Positions 45,711 through 57,219 of a DNA stretch of 64,000 nucleotides are shown here, in pieces. Under the pieces are notes generated by a model. That model saw nothing but the letters and a program-made list of their open reading frames with translations. It searched no databases and was not told where the DNA came from. The number at the start of each line of letters is the position of its first letter. The first letter of the stretch is position 1. This stretch comes from Taudactylus pleione (lineage: Eukaryota; Chordata; Amphibia; Anura; Myobatrachidae), in assembly GCA_031769625.1 (NCBI GenBank), contig JAUIMM010000636.1, forward strand, positions 3,654,001-3,718,000, given 5' to 3'. The position numbers and the translations under genes are program-made.

Positions 45711-46646
45711 AAATATACAAATATAGAAATATTGTATAGGAGAGAAAACTGCACACCCACATCAACAGAAAACCAGAATCCATACCAAATATATAGCCAC
45801 ATTGATTCTACATATATAAAAAAAGCAGGAACCATATTAGTATTGAAAAAGCCAGATCCACATAAAATACATTGAAAAAGCCAGATCAACATAAAGAAAC
45901 ACATTGAAAAGGCTGGCTGCTCAGGGTCCTCACAGGAGTCTGTCTGGCGACTGAGCAACCAGCCAGATGTCTGAAAGATGACTGCTGCACTCAGCAGCGG
46001 CTCCTGCCCTCTTACCTGAGGGGGGCTGCCGCTGCTTCTGGTCCTGGCGCCTGCACAATAAGTGTCAGGCACTGGGACTAACGCATGTGCATGAGCGATG
46101 GTAGCGCTGCGCATGCTCATAACACTAGACCAGCTTTTCGGGGCCGTGAACGACTGTAGGGCTGCCCGAAAATCAGAGCAGCCGCTGTCTGCTTATTGCA
46201 GCCCAGACTAGCAGTCCCAGGGGGAGGAGACTCCTCCCCCTGGGGCTGCCTGTGCATGACTGGCAGGAGGTGCTTCCAATAGGAAGCCACCTTCAGGCAC
46301 AGTGTAGCGCACTGGCTCACTGAAGTGGAGGATTTACTCGGGGGGCTGCAGCCTCGCAGCCCCTAGGTAAAATCTGCCACTGGCTGCACTGCAGTCAGGG
46401 TCAAAGTGCTCTGCAGGTGGTGGCCAAACTAAATATCAAATAAAAAATAAAACTTTTAAGCCAGTCCCGGATGACATCATATTTTACATAAACTTCCACA
46501 AAGGTGTTGTGGAGCGTTCTAGCTGAAATATAGTCCCGGTTATACTAGTCGGAATACATTTCTATATTTGTGTTGCTTTGTCTGATGCTGAAGAAAACTT
46601 TAAGTTATCTCAATTCCACACTAAGGGGATCATTCATCATCACTTA
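45711..46646. repeat. GC-rich repeat-like block in AT-rich DNA
   Basis: From about 45930 to 46390 there are CAGTCCCAGGGGGAGGAG and CTCCTCCCCCTGGGGCTG hairpin words and an AGCAGTCCCAGG word shared with 48463. Probably a MITE relative of the block at 48340-48960; the termini are not clear. Confidence 0.45.
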
Positions 46647-48168
46647 GGCCCCCATTTATCAATGAAGGTAAACACCTCACTGTAATACAAACGAAAAATC
46701 CTCTGGTATTTACCAATACTTACCCCTCCGGTGAGGTCCAGCGAAGTCCAGCAAAGTCCTCCTCCTCTGCGAGGTCCTCAGCTGCCAACGACGTGGTTCT
46801 TGTGTAATGCGCATGCACGATGGTCCGTCTGCATGTGTGCATGGCACGGGGACCCGGCAGTGCCTGGAAGGGTACCGTCTGCATGTGTGCATGACACGGG
46901 GACCCGGCAGTGCCTGGAAGGGTACCGTCTGCATGTGTGCATGACACGGGGACCCGGCAGTGCCTGGAAGGGTACCGTCTGCATATGTGCATGGCATGGG
47001 GACCCGGCAGTGCCTGGAAGGGTACCGTCTGCGCGTGTGCATGACACGGGGACCCGGCAGTGCCTGAAAAGGTACCGTCTGCGCGTGTGCATGACACAGG
47101 GACTCGGCAGTGCCTGGAAGGTGACCGTCTGCGCGTGTGCATGACACGGGGACTCGGCAGTGCCTGGAAGGGTACCGTCTGCGCGAGTGCATGACACAGG
47201 GACACGGCAGTGCCTGGAAGGCGACCGTCTGCGCGTGTGCATGACACGGGGACCCGGCAGTGCCTGGAAGGGTACCGTCTGTGCGTGTGCATGACACGGG
47301 GACCCGGCAGTGCCTGGAAGGGTACCGTCTGTGCGTGTGCATGACACGGGGACCCGGCAGTGCCTGGAAGGGTACCGTCTGCATATGTGCATGGCATGGG
47401 GACCCGGCAGTGCCTGGAAGGGTACCGTCTGCGCGTGTGCATGACACGGGGACCCGGCAGTGCCTGGAAAGGTACCGTCTGCGCGTGTGCATGACACAGG
47501 GACTCGGCAGTGCCTGGAAGGTGACCGTCTGCGCGTGTGCATGACACGGGGACTCGGCAGTGCCTGGAAGGGTACCGTCTGCGCGAGTGCATGACACAGG
47601 GACACGGCAGTGCCTGGAAGGCGACCGTCTGCGCGTGTGCATGACACGGGGACCCGGCAGTGCCTGGAAGGGTACCGTCTGTGCGTGTGCATGACACGGG
47701 GACCCGGCAGTGCCTGGAAGGGTACCGTCTGCATGTGTGCATGACACGGGGACCCGGCAGTGCCTGGAAGGGTACCGTCCGCATATGTGCATGGCATGGG
47801 GACCCGGCAGTGCCTGGAAGGGTACCGTCTGCGCGTGTGCATGACACGGGGACCCGGCAGTGCCTGGAAGGGTACCGTCTGCGCGTGTGCATGACACAGG
47901 GACTCGGCAGTGCCTGGAAGGTGACCGTCTGCGCGTGTGCATGACACGGGGACCCGGCAGTGCCTGGAAGGCTTCGTTGAAGCCAGAAAGGGCAGCACCA
48001 GGTCACCATTGCCATAAATGGGGACCGCATCGCATCTGAAGATGGCGAGAGAGCTGCTGCGACAAACAGCGGTAATCTTAGATTACCACTGTTTGTTAAA
48101 TGCAGAAAGGAAGACATAACCCCTTTAGCGAGCACTAAAGGGTCATACTTCGTTAATAAATGGGGGCC
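46647..48168. mobile_element. MITE expanded by an internal minisatellite, TTA target duplication
   Basis: TTA lies on both sides (46644-46646 and 48169-48171). Ends GGCCCCCATTTATCAATGAA and TTCGTTAATAAATGGGGGCC are inverted. A 3-bp TTA duplication is the mark of PIF/Harbinger-type elements. Without the 1150-bp array at 46821-47970 the element would be only about 370 bp. A hairpin GGTAATCTTAGATTACC is at 48071-48087. Non-coding. Confidence 0.83.
46821..47970. repeat. 50-bp minisatellite, 23 units, 400-bp higher-order period
   Basis: Unit on the plus strand: GGTACCGTCTGCGCGTGTGC, ATGACACGGGGACCCGGCAG, TGCCTGGAAG. Exactly 50 bp without indels across 23 units. Variant units recur every 8 units: GCATATGTGCATGGCATGGG at 46981, 47381 and 47781; GCGCGAGTGC at 47181 and 47581; GTGACCGTCT at 47121, 47521 and 47921. 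So 400-bp blocks were duplicated after the variants had arisen. Because 50 is not a multiple of 3, every frame cycles through the same words, and all three minus-strand frames stay open for over 1.2 kb. Confidence 0.97.
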
Positions 48169-49269
48169 TTAATTTCTACAAAAGCAAGTAAAAATTTAAC
48201 TTTGCATCTACTTTTGTAGAAATGAAGGATCGGGGCCATTCATGATAAAGGTAATGCAGGAGATCTCACTGATATCCCCTGCTTACCTTTCAGCCCGATC
48301 TGTCCCGCTGTCCCCACACACTAGTATGGGATCCAGTGTTGTAATTTAGATAGGGGTTGCGGGATTGTAGTCCCCCCAGCAAAATCCACCACTCACAGCC
48401 TAGGCTAGCAGTGGTAGTGACTTCTCGTTAGAAGCACTCCTTGCTAATCACAGCCAGACAAGCAGTCCCAGGGGAGGCGTTTTCTCCATTTGGGACTGCC
48501 AGTCCTGACTGCAATAGCAGAGAGAGTGCTTCCCATGGGAAGCCACTCCCCTGCTATTACGGCAGCCCTATTTGGCTCATAGGGACTGCAGCTGATGCAG
48601 CCCCTACAAGCCAGCCTGTCTGCTAGCCTCACCAGGCCCCTTATTTAAGCTCCACCCCTCGCGACCACCTGACGTAAGCACCGCCTCCCGATGACATCAG
48701 CTATCAATCACCGGGATGGTGATTGAGTCCGCTCCTGTCCGCTCATCCCGCCATACACTGTGGCTCTGTGCGCGTGTGTGAAGGCTTTCACGCAGGCGTA
48801 TTAGCACTACCGAATCTGACTCAGCAGTGCTAACTTTCACTGTTACTAAGGTAGCAGTGAAAGGGATCGCTGAGACAGATGATTTTTGGATCACCTGCCT
48901 CCACACCGGAGCAATGTTGAATTGCTCTGGTGCTTTTGTATCCACCACTGCTACTCGCAGCAAGTTGCATACTTAATTATCGCCCTATACAGTACATTTG
49001 ATATTATAGTGCAGCAGAGGGAATATGTTTCTCCAATACTTTCTGTTGTTTTATGCTTGGTCTAATAAATTTATAATCTGAAAAAGATTAAATTAATGTA
49101 GGTGTTATGTGATCAGAAATGAAAGTGGATAATTTTTTAAATATTCCTCCTGTTGTTAAAACTAGTGATTAGTCCTATACGCAGCATAAACAAAATACTC
49201 TATAGCAATGTTTCTCATTAGCATTGCAGGGTTAAGAAAATAATACTATTTTTAGCCATCTGTAATGTA
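48169..49269. repeat. Mixed repeat-derived DNA
   Basis: 48172-48235 holds an inverted TTTCTACAAAAG / CTTTTGTAGAAA pair (edge of another foldback element). 48340-48960 is GC-rich with GCTTCCCATGGGAAGC and CAGTCCCAGGGGAGG words related to 45930-46390. From 48970 on it is plain AT-rich DNA. Confidence 0.4.
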
Positions 49270-49542
49270 GGGTACACACTTACCAATCGGCTGCACGATA
49301 TATCTGGTTAGACATCACAACTTGTGATGTCATTGTCGCTGGTTCTTGTGGTCAGCATATGGGTCAGTTGTGTGTACACACACGCAGATGCTACGCGGCA
49401 TGACCGATGGGATATATCTGTGAAATATGTCATTCACAGATATATCTTATGTACACACGAGCTGACGCACTGAATGATGCACTGAACGATATATCATTTG
49501 CCGGCTCTATGAACGATTTATCGTCCAGTGTGTACCCACCTT
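49270..49542. mobile_element. MITE, GGTACACAC-end family, copy 4
   Basis: AGGGTACACACTTACCAATC on the left and CCAGTGTGTACCCACC on the right are inverted. The centre has ATATATCTG and CAGATATATC words that pair. Non-coding. Confidence 0.8.
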
Positions 49543-50243
49543 GTCTCCACACATGAGCCACACCACTGACTGTTGATGGGTACAATTACCAAATAAAATG
49601 TTTATCTGCTGTCCTTAAACTAGGAGCCCTTATTATGATAATTCAACATATTTACCAGCTAAAAAATGGCAACATTTTGAAAAGTGATTTTGTTCAGTTT
49701 TAAAAAAAAATATTATAAGTTCAACTACTGTGAAGAGACAAATATAATATTGAAAATGATTAATCATGGATTTATGTTGTACTGTATGTCAAGCATTTTC
49801 AACCAATATTTCTAGATGCAGTCATACTAGCAAAGTTATTACATCCTTTAATGCAACTTGTCGCTTTAACAGTCCAAATTTATTGGAGTATTAAAGTGTG
49901 TTCTATTGAGTAAAATGGCAATGCACATTATCTCCTCACTGTTATTAACTCCATTTATTTCTGAAAAGCTATCGGATTATTCCGAGTTTTGTACTTCAGC
50001 AACCCCATAGTTTATTTGTTGGTGGGTGTAATAACTTGTACTAAATATTTAGTAATAGAGTAGAGCTGAAAAACTTCAGGAGAACTGTGTCTGAGAGTAC
50101 AAAAGGACATTACCATTTTTGCTTTACCCAAACATTTTGAATGCTACTTGCATTTTTCTTTTCTGTGGGCATGCTGTTTTTTCTCAAATACAGTTACTAT
50201 GACTAGGACATGCTGATTATTCTAGGGCAAATGGGGACTCTGT
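49543..50243. other. AT-rich DNA without a feature
   Basis: Nothing recognised. Confidence 0.5.
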
Positions 50244-50423
50244 GGGCCAAATGCAATAGGTTGTCTGTTTTGGGAACAGTACAAACTCGCACTTTCTCAC
50301 ACTTTTAAAAAGTGCGAGTTTGCAACTCGCAAATTTAATAGCCTGCAAACTTTTCAGCTTGAGGCTACTCTATATAAGTGATTTTAGGCGAGTTTTGGAC
50401 TATGTAAACTGACAACTTTTAAT

Positions 50424-50689
50424 CATACATGCCTACCCTCCCGGAATTCGCGGGAGGCTCCCAATTTTTCGAGTAACCCCTCGCACCCTCAAAAGGGTAG
50501 GTATTTCTTCTGCATTTCTGCCCACTTCCTAGTGAAGTGGGCTGAATGGGGAGCATTTCCATGGCGATCTCGGGTCTCCTTGTAGGGGCGAGGCTTAATG
50601 ATGCGATTCTTCAATTGTCAGGCCCCGCCCCCCATCACCACCCTCCTGCTTCTCCTACCCCGGAAGAGAAAAAAAAATAGGCATGTATG
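50424..50689. mobile_element. Nested TIR element, CATACATGCC-end family
   Basis: Perfect 8-bp duplication CTTTTAAT at 50416-50423 and 50690-50697. Ends CATACATGCCTACCCTCCCG and AAATAGGCATGTATG are inverted. It shares GATGATGCGATT-type words and terminal style with 31377-31776. It lies inside the element at 50244-51995, so it is the younger of the two. Confidence 0.85.
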
Positions 50690-50799
50690 CTTTTAATGCG
50701 ACAAGCATTAAAAGGTGCGAGTTATACAGAAGCCATCACAGATAAGTGAGATCCGTGACGGCTTCAGTGTATTTATAAAAAAAAAAAAGACGTGCACCC

Positions 50800-51000
50800 C
50801 ATCCCCATAAGCATAACCAGCACTGGGCTTTATAAAGTCTGTCCTGGTTCTAATAATACTGGGGCCAAAATGCGTAGGGTTCTTCTGTATATTAAGAACC
50901 AGTGCAGGGCTTTGCTGAGCCGGCCCTGGTTGTGGAAAAATGGGACAAAATGAGTAGGGATTCCCTGTAATCTCCATAACCAGCACCGGACTCTTTCTAG
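50800..51000. repeat. ~88-bp direct repeats, about 2.3 copies
   Basis: CATAACCAGCACTGGGCTTT, AAGAACCAGTGCAGGGCTTT and CATAACCAGCACCGGACTCT begin successive units; ACAAAATGAGTAGGGATTCC and CAAAATGCGTAGGGTTCTTC also correspond. Confidence 0.8.
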
Positions 51001-51297
51001 CGGGGGGGGGGGTTAGGGGTTATGCCACAGCCAGGCAATACCTGTCACCGGTTTCCCCGGCCAAAGCATTACCCCTGACCGTTAGTCAGCCCAGGCCGGG
51101 GATCTTTGGGGAGGTAGTGACCCCCCAATAAAGGGGTCCCCCTCTCCAGCGCACTCCAGGTCTCGGCTGATAGCCCGGGCCTATCCCGGCACCCGTGCGT
51201 GGTGGGTGCCGGGTTGATAATGTCAAAGTGCAGTGTAAAATAGAGTTGTAAATATTGTCTTTAGCAGTGGTACTACACGTCCCAGCAAGCCTCCCCC

Positions 51298-51334
51298 GCA
51301 TGCTGGTACTTGGAGAACCGCAAGTACCAGCATG
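51298..51334. repeat. 37-bp hairpin
   Basis: GCATGCTGGTACTTG and CAAGTACCAGCATGC around GAGAACC. Near-perfect. Confidence 0.9.
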
Positions 51335-51998
51335 CTGGGCATTACGGGCCCGCTGGTACCTGTAGTTCCACAGCCAAAGAAATACGTAAAAAAACACAAC
51401 ACACACACCGTTTCAGTAAAAGTTTAATATAACATACATTCACACTCACAATCACACTCACTATCACACATACTCACCTAGTATCCCTGAAGCCATCATG
51501 TCCCCTTGTCCAGTAGAAATCAGTAGGGGTACCTATAATAAAAAATCCATACTCACCTCTCCTATGTGTTGTTCAGGTCCTCTTCGTTCCATGTAGGCAT
51601 CCAGGGGGTTATAAAAACAAACTGCAAATTTCCGAAACCATGGCGGACAGGAGGAAAGGTATGTGTGTACACATACCTTTCCTCCGCGCGAATGACTGGG
51701 GCCTACATGGCCCAGTCATTTCAGGAGCCACCAGGCAATCAGCGGGCATCTCCATCGGAGCTGATCACTGATTGGCTGTGTGCGGTCAGCCTGTCTCCTC
51801 CATAGACTTCAATGGTGAGAATCTCCATTGAAGTCTATGGTGGGAACCGCAACATTGTATCCAAGGTTCACCTCAAGTAAAAATTTGAGTTTACATGAAC
51901 TGACACCCTATTACATTGGATAGTTGTGAAAAAGTGCGTGTTTAGCACAAAACTCGCAATTTACCAAAACAGACAACCTATTGCATTTGGCCCCATGT

Positions 51999-52815
51999 GT
52001 TTGCCACTTGGACTTGTCAGTTTGCTTTTGTTCTGGGATCCACTCACTGTACTTATAATTAATTATAGGCCAGCATTGGTCCACTTTTGACAATAATACC
52101 CCTTTTCCACCAAAATTCCGGGTCTGACCCGGAGTTGGAACAGAGTTCCTATCCGGATCAGACCCGGAATTTAGCCGGCGCCGACTCGGGATATTCCCGA
52201 GTTGGCGCCGCTCACACCGGAGTCGGGTCTGCATAGACCCGGTATTCCCGTCGTGAAAGTGGATGCTTGGAGATGATACTCATTTCCAAGCGCCACTGAA
52301 GCCGGACCAATCGGCCAGCTAGCAGCGCACCCAGAGTGCGCTGTTCTCAGAGCAGGGTTTCACGGGCTACGCCCATGTTAAACCCTGCTATTTATCTGGT
52401 TTGGATTGCCGGGTCACTCGACCTGGCGATCCAACTCTCTCCTCTTTGTTTTGTGTACAGAGACGCCCACCACTGACGTCTCAGATCCAACGTACAAAAA
52501 ACATAACATCTCGAACATTGGTCACACATCGGTTGCACCATCTAACTTCTGAGAAACCCTATGGTGTCTCAGAATGTCCTCGCAGTGGCTGACCAGGGCA
52601 CGCCCAGAAATCAGTGGTGCATTTATGTAGCCAACCCCCATTATCTCCTCTGAATGATCACTACCTGTCACTCACTTTGCAAATAAATCCTCACTGCATG
52701 CGGCATCTCTAATCAGATACTTGCACAGTGCAGCAGCGACACATGCAGTGGCAAATAAATCACTCCACTGTGTACGGCATTGACATTACATCCATCTCTG
52801 AATCAGGCCCTCAGT
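51999..52815. repeat. Fragments of two TIR elements
   Basis: 52095-52450 begins CCCCTTTTCCACCAAAATTC and is rich in GGGTCTGACCCGG and CCCGAGTTGGCGCC palindromic words. 52600-52812 ends ATCTCTGAATCAGGCCCT, the terminus style of the hairpin-chain family. Neither has a visible partner end. Confidence 0.5.
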
Positions 52816-53652
52816 CTTCTTATGGTTTTATTAGCAATTGTAGCAGCAAAGTATCAGTGATACAAATGGGATGGTGAGTCAGCTGCAGGCCGGACTATAA
52901 GCTTACTTCCTGATAAGCATGCTGTGCCTGCACGTCCTACACTCCAAGGATGCCTTTCTGCTGAGCCAATGCAGCTAAGGACAATGGGCCTGTTACTGTC
53001 CCCGTAGACCATGAAGCGCTGCAACCCCATCATGTGATGCTTACTACATTTAGAATAATGCTGTTTTCTTAATGCTACTCTTTAATGAGAACCACATTAA
53101 AATCCCAGAGAATAAGACATGATGGTAAGATTTGTATATATTTTGCATCATTATAGAGTTTGACATTTATACTACAGTTGTTACTATAATAAAAATGAAG
53201 GAACTCCTAGGAACAAACCTTCAAAACATGTGATTGTAATATACAGACAGTTGGCAACTATGGCTGGACCACATCCTTTAGTAAAACAAAATCAGGGAAG
53301 ATGACATATACTGTATACGAAGCAGAGAGTGTGCCACATGATATGTTCACTTCCAATGACTTAGCTCCAAAATGCCTTTTATGTATCAGTCTCTGTAGTG
53401 TCTCCTAGATTATTCACTTAAAATACAGCAGTCTACTTTTATATTTCTTCCAGTGGTTCAACTTGTTTAAGCAAAATGCATTAATCACTCGCTATCTTAT
53501 TATGATGATGCCTCTTGCACTGTTGCAGATTAGGTTCAGTCTGTGCTGTGTGCAACCACCTAGAGCACAGTGTTGAAGCAGATTATAATCTACAACAAAT
53601 ATGGCAGATGCTGCAATTACTTGATTAGGAACTTCTTATTAGCTTTACATAC
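52816..53652. other. No feature seen
   Basis: AT-rich DNA, no coding frame or array. Confidence 0.45.
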
Positions 53653-53822
53653 TATGGGGTATATTTACTAAGCCTTGGATGGAAATTAAAAACCAGCCAA
53701 TCAGCTCCTAACTGCCATGTCACAGTCTGTGTTTGAAAAAATTACAGTTAGGAGCTGATTGGCTGGTACTTTATTTTCATCCACTTTATCTCTATCCAAG
53801 GCTTAGTAAATACACCCCATTA
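53653..53822. mobile_element. MITE of the AGCCAATCAGC-arm family
   Basis: TGGGGTATATTTACTAAGCC on the left and GGCTTAGTAAATACACCCCA on the right. Inner CAGCCAATCAGCTCCTAACT and AGTTAGGAGCTGATTGGCTG each carry a CCAAT box. Same family as 13861-14043. Confidence 0.88.
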
Positions 53823-56004
53823 GGTGGTATGGCAGACTCTTATATGTAGTGATGCCCAAACCATTTATGTTTGCAGTGTGCTATTGCCATTTTCATGTAA
53901 CTTTTACACCCTCTTTACAAAGAGGAATTAAAGTAGAAAACACAAACATCTGTAACTAAAAACAGATGTAATTTGTACTATAATTTGTGTTGTATGTATT
54001 AATTTTATTTTTTGTATCCATATAATAAAAACTCAAGATTATAGGCTAGTTAGGTATAATTTAAATCAGAAAATATTACTGAACTTTATGACAACAGTTC
54101 ATGAGAACAATTTTAAGAGAACCTCTATTCCCCCAACCAGCAAACCCACATACTTACTGTGACATCAAACCATTCTACTGCCTTTATACAGTATCTATGT
54201 AACAATTCACACTTATAGGTCAGCTGAGGTCAAAGGATAGAGTTGTACTGGCCCACAGGTGTACAAGGTAAATCCCTGGTGGGCACCACTGCCTGGGAGC
54301 CCCATCCATTCTTCTAGGCTATCTGGTGAAGCAGGATCATTGATGAACATGTGTACTTGGCTTGTTTCTAAGGAAACTATACCAAGATTTGCCACTGTGG
54401 TGGCTGGCCACACCCCTTAAGCATGGGCCCCTACCACTGCAGTCCCCCAGTGGGACATTCATGTCCCAGTCTGACACTGTCAAAGGACTACTATGGATAG
54501 AGGGGTGAGTGACAGTAAAAATTAAATTAGTGTTTGTTAACTCATGATGTAACACAAGGCACACTATATCAAGGACTGACCTGGGTACTCATCTGTCTAT
54601 GGTATGCAGAAAATCCAACAATGATATCAGCAAAGTTTTCTCCTGGTTCTCAAACATGCAAAATATTCAAACTGATCCCTGTATTGCACTACACAGTGTG
54701 TCAATCTCTGTAAATGAGTTTCCATAGGTCAGTCTATGTCGGTGTAGTACTGATTTAGGAAACAGTTTTTGTTTTAATAAAACATGTATTATAAGGAATA
54801 ATGTGGCTCCTGTACACACAGAGTTGCAGTAACAATTGAGCCGCATGGTCTTAGAAATGTATTGGAAATGCATTGGGCGTTCCTGGATGGCCACCATTCA
54901 GACACACGAAGATGGTCCATGTTATGGGAGTGTGCGGGCATGTTGCATAAAAGCTTGTGTTCTAAGGAGCTTGATCACTTACATTGGAGGCCATATTTTG
55001 ATAGAGTATCTGCACCTAGCATCGATTGGTGCATTTTTAAATGCACTTGTACACCTGGGAAGGGCTTTTACTAGCATTAGCATAGAGTCGCAGGCGCAAC
55101 TACGGCAAAAGCCGCTAAAGCCGCCACAACAGCTCAACATGACTCAGGACCCTCTTCTGCTCATACAAAAACAATTGCTCTGTTTGAAGATGTTTTGAGT
55201 AAGGAAACTTTCAATTTTGTTGTGTGGTAACAATAATTTGCACAGTAGCAATAGGGTTACTCAGGGACAGGTTGATACAAAGTCTGAGGATTCTTACAAG
55301 TCCATGAGAGATTACTTGCCAATCTTCCAAATTCAATTGAACATTAACTTTACGAGCTGTTCTGAAAATGAATGATAGGCAAAATGAATATCCATAACAT
55401 AGCTCATTAAAATTTGCATCATGGACATAAACATGTGCATTAGGTTACATAAATGTTTAGACCCATTAAAGATATCGCTATAAATTATATTGCTTTTAGC
55501 CATGTAACAATTATGCATGCATTGGCTTCCTGCTAATTGGCATTTTAATTGTTATAGTGAAAGAAACCTCCTCCATTATTACAAAAACACCATTTTGAAA
55601 AAAAAAATGGTTATTAGTGATAGTAAAAGATGAGGTCGTACAATTGTTACATGTTTTTTATTTTACATTCACAAACTTATATTTCCCTCCTGCCTTTTCC
55701 TTAGGTTTTTCTTACTTACCTTCCTAAATCTATGTCTAGATTTATTGTAGTAAAGATAGAATGGTGAACCCATGAGAATTATAGGAACTGCCCAAAAGGA
55801 AATCTGTGATTTACGATTTTGTAATTAACTATAAGCCATGGTGAATGTCCGTCACTGATGGCAACAGGAGGATCACTATGCAAATAGCTACGTATATAGC
55901 AATATGATGTTATTTAGGAACCTATTCATTATTAGTATTGACTGGCCCTAAATAAAATATGTACCCAAATTGCGGAGACTTTGTAGGCAGATAGAAATTC
56001 ACCA
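53823..56004. other. AT-rich DNA without a feature
   Basis: 2.2 kb with no gene, array or transposon end I can support. Confidence 0.5.
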
Positions 56005-56159
56005 GAGCAATTCAGTATTGCAGAGGATGGGGGCACCTCAAGCCACATTTTGGAGGTTAGCATGAGAGGAAGTGACCAGGGTGGAGGAGAGGTGTTGGTG
56101 TGAGGAGGAGCAGAGAGGGAGGCAGGGAGTGTGGAGAGAAATTAGGTTAGAGATGTAGG
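56005..56159 (-). repeat. Probable downstream part of the same LINE
   Basis: CT-rich on the minus strand and continuous in style with the array. No termini were identified. Confidence 0.4.
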
Positions 56160-56819
56160 GAGGGGTGGAGTGAAATCTGAGTGGGATAGGGAGTTAGTGA
56201 AACAGGCTGCAGAGGGTGATGTAGGGAGGGGTGGAGTGAAATCTGAGTGGGATAGGGAGTTAGTGAAGCAGGCTGCAGAGGGTGATGTAGGGAGGGGTGG
56301 AGTGAAATCTGAGTGGGATAAGGAGTTAGTGAAGCAGGCTGCAGAGGGTGATGTAGGGAGGGGTGGAGTGAAATCTGAGTGGGATAGGGAGTTAGTGAAG
56401 CAGGCTGCAGAGGGTGATGTAGGGAGGGGTGGAGTGAAATCTGAGTGGGATAGGGAATTAGTGAAGCAGGCTGCAGAGGGTTATGTAGGGAGGGGTGGAG
56501 TGAAATCTGAGTGGGATAGGGAGTTAGTGAAGCAGGCTGTAGAGGGTGATGAAGGGAGGGGTGGAGTGAAATCTGAGTGGGATAGGGAGTTAGTGAAGCA
56601 GGCTGCAGAGGGTGATGTAGGGAGGGGTGGAGTGAAATCTGAGTTGGATAGGGAGTTAGTGAAACAGGCTGCAGAGGGTGATGTAGGGAGGGGTGGAGTG
56701 AAATCTGAGTGGGATAGGGAGTTAGTGAAGCAGGCTGCAGAGGGTGATGTAGGGAGGGGTGGAGTGAAATCTGAGTGGGATAGGGAGTTAGTGAAGCAGG
56801 CTGCAGAGGGTGATGTAGT
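56160..56819. repeat. 66-bp minisatellite, 10 units, inside the LINE fragment
   Basis: Unit AGTGAAATCTGAGTGGGATA, GGGAGTTAGTGAAGCAGGCT, GCAGAGGGTGATGTAGGGAG, GGGTGG. Ten near-identical units. 66 is a multiple of 3, so long 22-residue periodic frames are open on both strands (56170-56910 plus, 56830-56147 minus). On the minus strand the first unit continues the LINE reading, so the array grew from LINE coding DNA. Confidence 0.96.
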
Positions 56820-57212
56820 AAATGAAACAAGCAGCAGCACTGAAAAAAGATTGAAGTGGGGAGAGGCGAGAGAGAGGGAGACCAGAGAGGAGAAGGTTGC
56901 AGTAGTCTAAGAGGGAAATGATGAGCACCTAAATGAGAGTTTTAGTGGCATCTGGAATAGGAAAGGACTAGTTTCTGGCAATTAAAGATTGCATGAATGT
57001 GGGCAGTGAAAGGGAAAGTGGAGTCTAGGATGACACTGAGGCATTGGACTTGAGGGACAGAGGAAAGGGTGATGTTATCAGAAGTAGGAGAGGGGGCAGA
57101 TGGAGGGAACCTCGAAGGTGGGTAAACAATAAGTTTGATCTTGGCCATGTTAAGCTTCAGGAAATGCTGGGACATCCAGTTGGCAGACACGTGAGAGGTC
57201 TGGGGAGGATAT
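56804..57212 (-). pseudogene. LINE reverse-transcriptase fragment, L2/CR1-like, degraded
   Basis: Read on the minus strand from 57212 down. First comes a frame with WMSQHFLKLNMAKIKLIVYP and later LSVILDSTFPFTAHI (57190-56942). A frameshift leads to [20 protein letters not shown] and [15 protein letters not shown] (about 56925-56804). These follow the end of the reverse-transcriptase domain of L2/CR1-type LINEs, where W-M-x-x-N/H-x-L-K-L-N-x-x-K, L-G-V-x-x-D-x-x-L and S-R-L-D-Y-C-N are the usual signatures. The catalytic YADD box would lie upstream and is absent, so the copy is 5'-truncated. The frame then runs into the 66-bp array. Confidence 0.8.
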
Positions 57213-57219
57213 CAATATA

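Larger units (their letters stand above)
50244..51995. mobile_element. 1.75-kb composite element, GGGCCAAATGCAATAGG ends
   Basis: Left GGGCCAAATGCAATAGGTTG and right CAACCTATTGCATTTGGCCC are inverted, continuing into TCTGTTTTGG / CCAAAACAGA. TGT stands beside each end (50241-50243 and 51996-51998), as for the 190-bp relative at 20598-20787. The interior is composite: a nested element at 50424-50689, ~88-bp repeats at 50800-51000 and a hairpin at 51298-51334. No transposase is recognisable. Confidence 0.8.

Noticed and set aside
45623..46120. 165-codon minus-strand frame
   Set aside because: It crosses an element end and GC-rich repeat DNA, has no recognisable domain and no codon-use change.
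46710..48135. Long minus-strand frames (406-471 codons)
   Set aside because: They are translations of the stop-free 50-bp minisatellite in all three frames, with no start context, domain or unique sequence.
56147..56910. 246-codon plus-strand and 227-codon minus-strand frames
   Set aside because: Both are the 66-bp tandem unit. Only the minus-strand flank (56804-57212) has a protein family reading, and that is a dead LINE.
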